Numbered from the stretch's first letter, positions 1 to 6,549 are shown. The stretch: DNA of 7,464 bases from an uncultured Porphyromonadaceae bacterium (GCA_905212215.1 CAJMDR010000092.1:1-7464), one strand, 5' to 3'. The notes: generated by a model from the letters alone, not told the origin. Numbers and translations: made by a program.

Positions 1-409
1 TGCTTTCCATGGTGTTCTCATTGAAAATCAGCTGGTCGCCCTCGCGATAATCAAACTCCACTTTTGTGTCCTTGAAATTGAAAAGTGAGGTAGTATAAGT
101 ACTGTTGAAAACAGGCCTGGTAAGCTGTACTTGTAAATCTCCCTTTATACGGTCGTTCTCATATTCTTTCACCGTAAGGAAAATGCGGCATACTATCCTT
201 TCGTTAGGAGCAAAAGTGGTATTGGTCCATTTGCGAGTATTGACATACTCGTTCATAGCTTCCTGCAATGTCTCGAACACCGATTTATTGGTGCCTTCAA
301 CCTGACCGGAATTGACTTCAATGGTACAAAGTAATTCTTGTGCGTCAGCTTTGTGGCCGACACACAGCAACGACAAGATTAAAAGACAATATTTGATAAA
401 ATACTTCAT
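1..409 (-). CDS. DUF4835 (PorD-like) secreted protein, N-terminal part; cut by the window edge
   Basis: My own translation gives 136 codons starting at the ATG at 409 and running off the window. Residues 1-23 form a Sec signal peptide: MKYFIKY, a hydrophobic stretch with LILSLL, and a probable signal peptidase I site after A-D-A before Gln24. The mature start, QELLCTIEVNS, followed by the motifs QVEGTNKSVFETLQEAMNEY and RKWTN, matches what I recall of the DUF4835 family, found in Bacteroidota downstream of coaBC. Some annotation pipelines call this family the type IX secretion protein PorD; I cannot confirm a role in type IX secretion from the sequence, and the function should be treated as unknown. 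The gene starts 26 bases after the coaBC stop with no promoter motif between, so it is probably the fourth gene of the dnaN operon. The protein is exported to the periplasm or cell surface. Family call is fairly sure, function is not. Confidence 0.8.
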   Translation of the reverse strand, partial: MKYFIKYCLLILSLLCVGHKADAQELLCTIEVNSGQVEGTNKSVFETLQEAMNEYVNTRKWTNTTFAPNERIVCRIFLTVKEYENDRIKGDLQVQLTRPVFNSTYTTSLFNFKDTKVEFDYREGDQLIFNENTMES

Positions 410-435
410 TCTTGATTCTCGCATAGAAATTTCAA

Positions 436-1632
436 CTATCCGAGGGTAAGATCTACTATATCGCGTGCGACATCCGTCTTGCTCTTTGTCTCAAAATCAT
501 GAATGCTGCCATAGGCTCCATAAACGGTAACGCGGTTTGTATCAACGCCAAATCCGGAATCTTCCCTCGTTGCTGAGTTAAGAACAATCCAGTCAAGACC
601 TTTGCGGTGGAGTTTGTCAAGCGCGTTGCTCTCGCCGTTTTCTGTCTCTAAGGCAAAGCCTATCAGAGTCTGAGATTCAGTACGTATCTTGCCCAAAGAT
701 GCCGCTATGTCAGGATTCGGAACCAATTTCAGTTCCATTGCGCCCTGTTTCTCACGCTTTATCTTTGATGAATGCATTACCTCCGGAGCATAGTCCGCCA
801 CGGCAGCGGCAAGAATAGCGGCAGCGCAATCGGGGAACTTGGCTATTGCAGCCTCATACATCTCTCTGGCACTGGTAACCTTGATTACCTCTATGGCCGG
901 TTCATTTGGTATTACTGCCGCCGGACCACTTATCATGATAACTTCCGCACCACGTTCAGCACAGGCTTTGGCAAGGGCGGTACCCATCTTTCCGCTCGAA
1001 TAGTTTCCTATATAACGTACCGGATCTATCTTCTCGTGCGTAGGACCTGAGGTGATTAATATTTTTTTACCTTTTAGAGTATCCTTGCACTTGAAAAAAG
1101 TCTCTATCTTGCTGATAATTTCCTCCGGCTCAGCCATGCGGCCTTTACCTATCAATCCGCTTGCCAGGAAACCGCTGCCCGGTTCGATTATATGATTGCC
1201 ATATTGGCGCAGTGTGTTGAGGTTCTTTGTAGTGGAAGGATGAGCATACATGTCAAGATCCATGGCAGGAACAACGAATACCGGAGCTTTCATGCTGAGG
1301 TAAGTGGTAACGAGCATATTATCTGCCACACCGCTCACCATCTTGCCTATCGTGCAGGCTGTTGCGGGAGCTATTACCATCAGGTCAGACCATAATCCCA
1401 ATGAGACATGGGAGTTCCAGTGTCCTGTATTGGCTGTGAAGAATTCACTTATGACTTCATTACCACTTAGGGTAGCAAGTGTCAAGGGGGTAATGAATTC
1501 CTTGGCAGAAGGTGTCATTACAACTTTCACCTCAGCCCCTGCTTTCACCAAAAGACGCACTAGCGAAGCTGTTTTATAAGCCGCTATACCGCCACTTATT
1601 CCAACAAGTATATGCTTCCCTTCGAGACTCAT
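436..1632 (-). CDS. coaBC: Bifunctional CoaBC: phosphopantothenoylcysteine decarboxylase / phosphopantothenate-cysteine ligase
   Basis: Makes 4'-phosphopantetheine for coenzyme A in two cytosolic steps: CoaB joins cysteine to 4'-phosphopantothenate using CTP, and CoaC decarboxylates the product with FMN. The 398-residue length is normal for the fusion. CoaC spans about residues 1-180: GISGGIAAYK near the N-terminus, catalytic His75 in NSHVSLG, FMN-binding APATA (88-92), PAMDLDMY (122-129) and the clamp segment ASGLIGKGRM (157-166). CoaB spans about 188-398: SGPTHEKIDPVR (195-206), NYSSGKMG (210-217), AAAVADY (275-281), KIKR (290-293) and NPDI (306-309). Arg206 and Asn210 fall at the same numbers as the CoaB active-site residues of E. 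coli. Oddly, position 125 is Asp and 158 is Ser, where E. coli has Asn and Cys. The ATG overlaps the exonuclease stop as ATGA, implying translational coupling. Function is secure. Confidence 0.96.
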   Translation of the reverse strand: MSLEGKHILVGISGGIAAYKTASLVRLLVKAGAEVKVVMTPSAKEFITPLTLATLSGNEVISEFFTANTGHWNSHVSLGLWSDLMVIAPATACTIGKMVSGVADNMLVTTYLSMKAPVFVVPAMDLDMYAHPSTTKNLNTLRQYGNHIIEPGSGFLASGLIGKGRMAEPEEIISKIETFFKCKDTLKGKKILITSGPTHEKIDPVRYIGNYSSGKMGTALAKACAERGAEVIMISGPAAVIPNEPAIEVIKVTSAREMYEAAIAKFPDCAAAILAAAVADYAPEVMHSSKIKREKQGAMELKLVPNPDIAASLGKIRTESQTLIGFALETENGESNALDKLHRKGLDWIVLNSATREDSGFGVDTNRVTVYGAYGSIHDFETKSKTDVARDIVDLTLG

Positions 1633-2396
1633 TTCTTATGTTTGAACTGATAATGAAGGCGGGTGAGTACATCCTTAGTATTCTGCGGGAATTCTCCCTG
1701 CATCATCCATGAGTAATACCCTTGGTCGCGTTTCAGCACTTCTTCGACTTTGCGACCTTTATATTTACCGAAGTTGAATACCGGCACACCTTCGCTGTCC
1801 AATGCAATTCTTCCGGCAAGGTCCAAAGTCTGCTTCTGCCCAATCTTGCTCAGCTTCTCCACATCGTTAGGCAATTCACCGTAACGGTCGAGTTGGCTTT
1901 TCAGTACTTCATAAGTTGCCTGCGTATCACACATAGCGCTATGTGCCCCGTCAAGTTCTTTTCCGCAATAAAAGCGATATGCAGCTACGAGAGTGCGTGG
2001 TTCCATAGCGTAGAATATGTTCTGTACATCTACGAAATGACGGTCTTCCGTGCTGAATTTTATACCGGCACGCTTGAACTCTTCCATTAGCAACGGCACA
2101 TCGAACTTGTTACTGTTGTAGCCTGCTATGTCGCAGCCTTCAAGTAATTCATACAAAGAAGCTGCAACGTTCTTGAACTTAGGTTCTCCGGCAACATCAG
2201 CATCAGTGATGTGATGCACCGCCGTAGCCTCAGCTGGAATAGGTATGCCGGGATTGATGCGTCTACTACGTTTTATCTCGGCACCATCGGGCATGACCTT
2301 TATCAGCGAAATTTCGACTATGCGGTCTGTGGAAGGGTTGGTACCGGTGGTCTCCAGGTCAAAAAACACCAACGGGCGTTGAAGATTAAGTTTCAT
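1629..2396 (-). CDS. DnaQ-like DEDDh 3'-5' exonuclease with ExoX-like C-terminal domain
   Basis: A 255-residue cytosolic nuclease of the RNase T / DNA polymerase III epsilon superfamily. The exonuclease domain covers about residues 7-170. Its catalytic acids are visible: Asp13 and Glu15 in FFDLETTG (Exo I), Asp99 in NSNKFDVP (Exo II), and His152 with Asp157 in AHSAMCDT (Exo III), so it is a DEDDh enzyme and should be active. Residues about 205-250 (FNFGKYKGRKVEEV, then YYSWMMQGEFP) resemble the small C-terminal domain of ExoX-like nucleases. That domain is not part of E. coli epsilon, so this may be a repair or single-strand exonuclease and not necessarily the replicative proofreader; dnaQ is therefore not assigned. 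The start codon shares one base with the dnaN stop (TGATG) and the stop overlaps the coaBC start (ATGA), so the gene is locked into the operon. Co-expression with the sliding clamp supports a DNA replication or repair role. Confidence 0.92.
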   Translation of the reverse strand: MKLNLQRPLVFFDLETTGTNPSTDRIVEISLIKVMPDGAEIKRSRRINPGIPIPAEATAVHHITDADVAGEPKFKNVAASLYELLEGCDIAGYNSNKFDVPLLMEEFKRAGIKFSTEDRHFVDVQNIFYAMEPRTLVAAYRFYCGKELDGAHSAMCDTQATYEVLKSQLDRYGELPNDVEKLSKIGQKQTLDLAGRIALDSEGVPVFNFGKYKGRKVEEVLKRDQGYYSWMMQGEFPQNTKDVLTRLHYQFKHKK

Positions 2397-3520
2397 CAGT
2401 TCTGTACGTGCATTGTCATTAACAACACTATCAGCTTGGCGCCCTCAGGCTGGTCGGCCGGCATGAATATCACAGGTCGGGAAGGATCGCTGAGAGTCAT
2501 AGCTATGGAGTCTCCGGGTATATTAGACACTACTTCCACCATGTAATCCACATTCATGCCGAGTGTCATGTTATTGCCGTCATAGGTGCATGGCACTGTC
2601 TCATGACCGGAACGGGCATAATCGGCATCATTTGCTGTCAGTTCCAACATGCCTTCTTCCAGATCCACGCTCACCATTCTGCTACCTGTGTTGGCGGTAA
2701 GGGCCATGCGGCGGCAGGCTGCCAGCATACTGTTACGGTCTGCCTCCATGCTGAATGGATTATTCTGAGGTATTACCCTGTCATAAGGAGGATAATTGCC
2801 GACGATGAAGACACACGACAACTCAAAACCACTCCAGCGGAATGTAGCGCCCTGACTGTCTATTACCATTGAGATCTCACCTTCTTCCTTGTCTAGCAGA
2901 GCACGAAGAAGCTGCGAGGCTTTGGGTGGCATAACTATGCGGCGCTCAAAACCAGGCCGTACCATTGTGGTCTCGAATTTCACGAGCTTATGGGTGTCGC
3001 TGGCCACAAAGACCAAAGAGTCCTGCTTGAAATCCATGCATACCCCGGTCATAATGGGACGTATTGTCTCCAGACTCGCGGCATAAAGAGTATTTTCCAG
3101 TCCGCTTAGCATTACCGATGCCGGCATGCTGAAGGGAACGGCATCGTCGCTACGCTGTTTGCTCTCAGGATATTCATTTCCGGGGAGACCCATGAAATCA
3201 AAGTTTCCCTGAGCGAAATCCATTTTAATGTTTAACGATTCTTCGTCAATCTCTATGTTGAGGCCTTGATCCGGAAGTTCTTTCAGCATGTCGAGGATGC
3301 GTTTGGCCGGAACAGCAACCGTTCCGTCGCCCTCAGCATCGTTCACCTCAACGGTTGCTATCATAATATTCTCCTGGTCGCTGCCTTTCACTGTGAGATG
3401 ATTGCCATCCAGAGTGAAAAGGAAATTTTCCAGTATCGACAGTGGGCTTTTGGTATTTATCACCCTGAACACAGCACTGAGTTGCTGTTGAAGGGTCTTG
3501 GATCCTATTGTGAATTTCAT
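2396..3520 (-). CDS. dnaN: DNA polymerase III subunit beta (sliding clamp)
   Basis: The clamp forms a dimeric ring around DNA and tethers the polymerase, ligase and repair enzymes. The 374-residue product is close to the 366 of E. coli and contains the three repeated clamp domains, roughly 1-120, 129-248 and 250-374. Visible family motifs are VPAKRILDMLKELPD (70-84), FMGLPGNEYP (109-118), ASDTHKLV (173-180) and NYPPYDRVIP (242-251), the last two contributing to the partner-binding pocket. The C-terminus reads LLMTMHVQN where E. coli ends in VMPMRL; these residues line the same pocket, so the Pro-to-Thr change and the longer tail are notable. The gene is not next to dnaA here, which is common in Bacteroidota. 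It heads the operon dnaN-exonuclease-coaBC-DUF4835, with a strong promoter candidate directly upstream (3547-3578). The ATG at 3520 gives the canonical N-terminus MKFTIGSKTLQQQLSAV. Confidence 0.96.
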   Translation of the reverse strand: MKFTIGSKTLQQQLSAVFRVINTKSPLSILENFLFTLDGNHLTVKGSDQENIMIATVEVNDAEGDGTVAVPAKRILDMLKELPDQGLNIEIDEESLNIKMDFAQGNFDFMGLPGNEYPESKQRSDDAVPFSMPASVMLSGLENTLYAASLETIRPIMTGVCMDFKQDSLVFVASDTHKLVKFETTMVRPGFERRIVMPPKASQLLRALLDKEEGEISMVIDSQGATFRWSGFELSCVFIVGNYPPYDRVIPQNNPFSMEADRNSMLAACRRMALTANTGSRMVSVDLEEGMLELTANDADYARSGHETVPCTYDGNNMTLGMNVDYMVEVVSNIPGDSIAMTLSDPSRPVIFMPADQPEGAKLIVLLMTMHVQN

Positions 3521-3546
3521 ATCCGGAGTCTTTGGTTATTATCATG

Positions 3547-3578
3547 CAAAGTTATGAAAATTCTTTCATTTATGCAAA
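3547..3578 (-). promoter_or_regulatory. Bacteroidota-type promoter for the dnaN operon
   Basis: Read on the minus strand, TTTG (3578-3575) is followed by exactly 20 bases and then TAACTTTG (3554-3547). This fits the Bacteroidota consensus TTTG-N19-21-TAnnTTTG for the primary sigma factor with no mismatch. Transcription would start a few bases further on, giving a leader of about 20 bases before the dnaN ATG at 3520. It lies in the 68-base gap after feoAB, so dnaN and the three genes after it can be expressed independently of the iron transporter. No operator-like repeat is evident around it. Confidence 0.8.
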
Positions 3579-3588
3579 CGCCTCCGGC

Positions 3589-6045
3589 TTAAATAAACAG
3601 CAACGCTATCCTGTAAGTTACGAATGCGAAGATCCAGGCTACAAGGGTATTGTAAACCACGGAGAAAATACCGTACCAAATGGAATGGGACTCTTTCACT
3701 ATCGCCACCATTGCAGCAATGCAGGGGAAATAAATCAGCACAAATACCATAAACGCCAATGCAGAAGCTTTATCAAATGGTGCTTTACCGGTAATAGCGG
3801 ATGGCTGTTGGAGCCTTTCTGCAAGCAATTGTGAGTCATCTCCGTCACCTGTATAAAGCACACCCAAGGTAGATACAACGACTTCCTTGGCAGGAAGTCC
3901 GGCAAGCAATGATACGGTAGCCTTCCAATCAAAACCAAGGGGTTCCACTGTAGGCTGGATGAAATGGCCTATCTCACCCAAGATTGAATGTTGCTGCTGA
4001 TACTGGCTCGTTATCAAAGCCATCTCTTCCGACGGGGTGATAGTATCGGAAAGCGCCTTGTCGTAGTTTCGTAACTCTTGCCTACAGGCCGTTACGTACT
4101 CGGCGGGTACATTTTTCTCTTCCATACGGGGGAAGTAACTCAGTGCCCAGATGATTGCAGATGCTATAAGTATCAGTCCTCCCATTTTCTTAAGATACTG
4201 GCTTGCTTTGCTCCACATTCCCCGCATTGTTGCCTTTGCGGTAGGAATACGGTAGGGTGGCAGTTCCATTACGAACGGAGTCTCGTCCTGATGAAACCAA
4301 AAACGTCGTAATAACCTTGCTGTCAATGCTGCAACGGCTATTCCTAACACATAGAGAAAGACGAAAACCCAGGGATTACCATCAAAAAAGCAGCCCACAA
4401 GCAACACATAGATTGGTATGCGTGCCGAACAGCTCATGAACGGTATTATCAGTATGGTAATCAACCTGCTTGACTTACTTTCTATGATACGTGTGGAAAT
4501 GATAGCAGGCACCCCGCAGCCAAAGCCCATTACCAATGGTATGAAGGATTTGCCGTGCAATCCAAGCCTGTGCATCAGTTTGTCCATAATGAAGGCCACC
4601 CTCGCCATATAGCCTGAATCCTCCATAAAAGAAATAAAAGCATATAGAATGAGGATATTAGGCAGGAATACGATGACGCTGCCAACGCCGCCTATGACGC
4701 CATCAAGCAACAAATCCTTAAAGGGACCATCGGGCATCGTAGCGCTGACCAGTTCTGAAATCCACGAGACAAGCTGTTCTATCCATTCCATGGGATATGC
4801 TCCGACAACGAATGTAGCCCAGAACATGAACCACATAACACAAAGGAATATTGGGAATCCGAACAGTTTATTGGTTACGAAAGCATCGATGATGTCGGTG
4901 GCCTTGTTATTGTTACTGGCCTTACTCTGCATAGTTTCCGCCAAAGCGCCTTCTATGAAGCCATATTTCTCCGCAGACACTATGGCCTGCATATCATCGC
5001 CAAGCGAGTTCTCTATCTGTTTCTCCTCACGGTCCCGCAGCTCTCTCCATTCCGGAAATTGCGGGTAACCTTTCAGCATCCCCTCTACCTCCGGGTCATG
5101 CTCAAGAAATTTTATTGCCAGATAGCGTGGTGAGAAATGGCTGCTGACCTCAGGTGCCTGCTTAAGATACTTGTTAAGAACGTCAACTCCTCGTTCGACT
5201 TCCGGACGCATCTTGACATGGATATGTCTTACATCCTTGTCACGGTCCTCAAATATGTCTATGACCTTGTCAAGAAGCTGATGCACTCCCATTCCCGTCG
5301 ATGCAACAGTAGGTACAATAGGTACGCCCAACATCTTGCCAAGGAGATCAGTATCTATCTGTATGCCCTGTTTCTTGAGCTCATCGTACATATTGAGAGC
5401 AATAACCATGCTACGGTTCATGTCGATCAGCTCAGTAGTCAGAAACAGATTGCGTTCCAGATTGCTGGCCACTACCACATTGATTATGACGTCAGGTGTT
5501 TCCTGACGCAGATATCGCACCACATACTGCTCTTCCGGGGAGTAGGCACTCAGGGAATATGTGCCGGGGAGATCCACCAAATTAATGCGATAGCCCTTAT
5601 ACCTGATGCTTCCCTCTTTAGCTCCAACCGTGACACCGGCATAGTTTCCTACGTGCTCGTGTGCTCCGCTCGCCATATTAAACAGCGAGGTCTTGCCACA
5701 ATTGGGATTTCCGAGCAATGCCACGTTGATTACCTTTTCATGCTCATGGGAATGATGAGACCCATTTTTATCGCCAAGATTCACTTCATGAACGTTGGAA
5801 ATGGCGTTCTTATCGGGCTGACCTTCCACAGCCACTTCTATTAGGTCAGCCTCAGCTCTGCGTAGGCTTACCTCATACCCCATTATCGAGTATTTGATTG
5901 GATCCTGCAAAGGAGCGTTAAGGAGTACATTCACTATTCGTCCTTTTACAAATCCCATCTCCATAACGCGCTTACGGAAGGCGCTATGTCCTAATATTTT
6001 TATGATGACACCCTTTTGGCCGGGCTGGAGGTCTGACAGTAGCAT
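3589..6045 (-). CDS. feoB: Fused FeoA-FeoB ferrous iron transporter
   Basis: Imports Fe(II) across the inner membrane, with a cytosolic GTPase domain controlling the membrane part. The 818-residue protein has a FeoA (SH3-like) domain at about 1-75, fused to FeoB. A short linker carrying HHSHEHE (97-103) precedes the G domain. GTPase motifs are complete: G1 GNPNCGKTS (112-120), G2 Thr139 in GNYAGVTV, G3 DLPG (158-161), G4 NMYD (218-221) and G5 around STG (249-251). A helical domain follows (about 275-380), then the membrane domain from about 395 with several hydrophobic helices. Gate motifs are MGFGCGVPAI (506-515) and IPFMSCSARIP (534-544), with LIYFPCIAAMVAIVKE (770-785) near the end. No separate feoA or feoC is present. 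It has its own promoter and a 153-base upstream regulatory gap with dyads. A FeoA-FeoB fusion is common in Bacteroidota. The start at 6045 is the first ATG and gives a complete FeoA domain. Confidence 0.96.
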   Translation of the reverse strand: MLLSDLQPGQKGVIIKILGHSAFRKRVMEMGFVKGRIVNVLLNAPLQDPIKYSIMGYEVSLRRAEADLIEVAVEGQPDKNAISNVHEVNLGDKNGSHHSHEHEKVINVALLGNPNCGKTSLFNMASGAHEHVGNYAGVTVGAKEGSIRYKGYRINLVDLPGTYSLSAYSPEEQYVVRYLRQETPDVIINVVVASNLERNLFLTTELIDMNRSMVIALNMYDELKKQGIQIDTDLLGKMLGVPIVPTVASTGMGVHQLLDKVIDIFEDRDKDVRHIHVKMRPEVERGVDVLNKYLKQAPEVSSHFSPRYLAIKFLEHDPEVEGMLKGYPQFPEWRELRDREEKQIENSLGDDMQAIVSAEKYGFIEGALAETMQSKASNNNKATDIIDAFVTNKLFGFPIFLCVMWFMFWATFVVGAYPMEWIEQLVSWISELVSATMPDGPFKDLLLDGVIGGVGSVIVFLPNILILYAFISFMEDSGYMARVAFIMDKLMHRLGLHGKSFIPLVMGFGCGVPAIISTRIIESKSSRLITILIIPFMSCSARIPIYVLLVGCFFDGNPWVFVFLYVLGIAVAALTARLLRRFWFHQDETPFVMELPPYRIPTAKATMRGMWSKASQYLKKMGGLILIASAIIWALSYFPRMEEKNVPAEYVTACRQELRNYDKALSDTITPSEEMALITSQYQQQHSILGEIGHFIQPTVEPLGFDWKATVSLLAGLPAKEVVVSTLGVLYTGDGDDSQLLAERLQQPSAITGKAPFDKASALAFMVFVLIYFPCIAAMVAIVKESHSIWYGIFSVVYNTLVAWIFAFVTYRIALLFI

Positions 6046-6064
6046 TAATTATGATTTGTTTCTG

Positions 6065-6096
6065 CAAAAATACGCCCGTAAAGCGGAATTTGCAAC
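6065..6096 (-). promoter_or_regulatory. Probable feoAB promoter
   Basis: On the minus strand TATTTTTG (6072-6065) matches the -7 consensus TAnnTTTG exactly. Twenty bases upstream lies GTTG (6096-6093), a 3-of-4 match to the -33 TTTG. Transcription would begin near 6058, leaving a short leader before the FeoA-FeoB start at 6045. The -7 box abuts one arm of a long inverted repeat (6073-6127), whose arms bracket the -33 box. Repression by a protein binding here, or by the fold itself, is therefore plausible, but no known regulator site is recognised. Confidence 0.6.
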
Positions 6097-6127
6097 TTTG
6101 GCGAGGCAAACTTTATGCTTACGGGCG
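6065..6127 (-). terminator. Terminator-like long hairpin overlapping the feoAB promoter
   Basis: Reading the minus strand, CGCCCGTAAGC (6127-6117) pairs with GCTTTACGGGCG (6084-6073) over 11 base pairs with one bulged T. Inside it a second stem, TTTGC (6110-6106) with GCAAA (6093-6089), closes a 12-base loop, separated from the outer stem by an internal loop of 6 and 4 bases. The outer stem is followed at once by TATTTTTG. A GC-rich stem plus a U-run is the form of an intrinsic terminator and would end transcripts coming from tsaD, cinA and the lipoprotein gene. The 32-base distance between the outer arms makes it longer than usual, so an operator or cruciform reading is also possible. Confidence 0.4.
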
Positions 6128-6138
6128 CAATATACTCA

Positions 6139-6171
6139 TTAATGGGTATTATGTCATAATCCTATCATTAA
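6139..6171. promoter_or_regulatory. AT-rich nested dyad upstream of the feoAB promoter
   Basis: The core ATTATGTCATAAT (6148-6160) is a perfect 6-1-6 palindrome. It sits inside a second pair of arms, TTAATG (6139-6144) and CATTAA (6166-6171), separated from the core by 3 and 5 bases. It lies about 45-75 bases upstream of the -33 box of the feoAB promoter and 28 bases after the lipoprotein stop. An iron- or metal-responsive regulator (Fur or DtxR type) would be a natural candidate to bind here, but the sequence is not a clear match to the classical Fur box, so this is an inference from position and symmetry only. Confidence 0.35.
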
Positions 6172-6198
6172 GTTTCCGACATTACCATACCCAATTTA

Positions 6199-6531
6199 TC
6201 AATCCCTGTGATGATGATTTCGGTGATCATCTCTATCGGGATTACGATGCGGCGACTGTCTCCGTCTGTCGTCGTCTTTTCTACCTCTATGGTCTTTATG
6301 TTTCCTTTTAGGAGGCTTAGGTGGCTTTGGCGGTTTCGGCGGTTTGGGCGGTTTATGACGCTTTGGCGGCTTGGGAGGTCTTGGCGGCCGGGAAGGACGC
6401 GGATGTCGATACGGTTGATCGTACTGCTCGTAATAGCCGCCCTCGTATTCGTAGTATATACGATGCCGACAGGACGGCAACAAAAAGGCTCCGATCAACA
6501 ACATTATCAGATAGAATGTCTTGCGGCGCAT
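6199..6531 (-). CDS. Small lipoprotein with PPK repeats and a His/Asp/Arg-rich tail; function unknown
   Basis: I recognise no family. The 110-residue product begins with a type II signal peptide: MRRKTFY, a hydrophobic core LIMLLIGAF, and LLPSC with the lipidated Cys21. The mature part has three zones: a Tyr-rich segment (residues 26-41, with YYEYEGGYYEQY), a proline/lysine tract (48-75) built mostly of PPK triplets, and a charged tail (76-110) rich in Arg, Asp and His and ending in HHHRD. It would be anchored in the inner or outer membrane and extend as a rigid, strongly basic rod. The gene starts 18 bases after the cinA stop with no promoter motif between, so it is probably co-transcribed with cinA. 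It ends 153 bases before feoAB. Longer reading frames exist on the opposite strand, but the signal peptide and lipobox favour this one. Binding of metal, nucleic acid or envelope polymers are all possible. Confidence 0.7.
   Translation of the reverse strand: MRRKTFYLIMLLIGAFLLPSCRHRIYYEYEGGYYEQYDQPYRHPRPSRPPRPPKPPKRHKPPKPPKPPKPPKPPKRKHKDHRGRKDDDRRRQSPHRNPDRDDHRNHHHRD
6307..6390 (-). repeat. In-frame tandem repeat encoding PPK/PPR triplets
   Basis: A 9-base unit, read on the minus strand as variants of CCNCCNAAR, is repeated through most of this 84-base stretch and encodes the PPK/PPR tract of the lipoprotein (residues 48-75). An RHK triplet at residues 58-60 interrupts it. The copies differ mainly at third codon positions, which suggests that the amino-acid pattern, more than the DNA, is being kept. 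Such a tract could change length by slippage in steps that keep the frame. Confidence 0.7.
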
Positions 6532-6549
6532 AACTGTTGTTTTTATTGG

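Noticed and set aside
1812..1838. QKQTLDL (residues 187-193) in the exonuclease as a sliding-clamp binding motif
   Set aside because: The spacing of Gln, Leu and the final hydrophobic residue does not fit the known clamp-binding consensus, so the likeness is not convincing.
3348..3545. A 65-codon minus-strand frame starting in the dnaN leader
   Set aside because: It overlaps dnaN out of frame, its ATG follows the promoter -7 box almost directly, and it encodes nothing recognisable.
3577..3591. GCCGGAGGC just after the feoB stop as a terminator
   Set aside because: The stem has only three base pairs and no T-run follows; it is too weak to call.
5137..5844. A 235-codon open frame on the plus strand inside feoB
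   Set aside because: It is antisense to the conserved GTPase and helical domains of FeoB, has no recognisable motif or start signal, and its amino-acid make-up is what an opposite-strand frame of a coding region gives.
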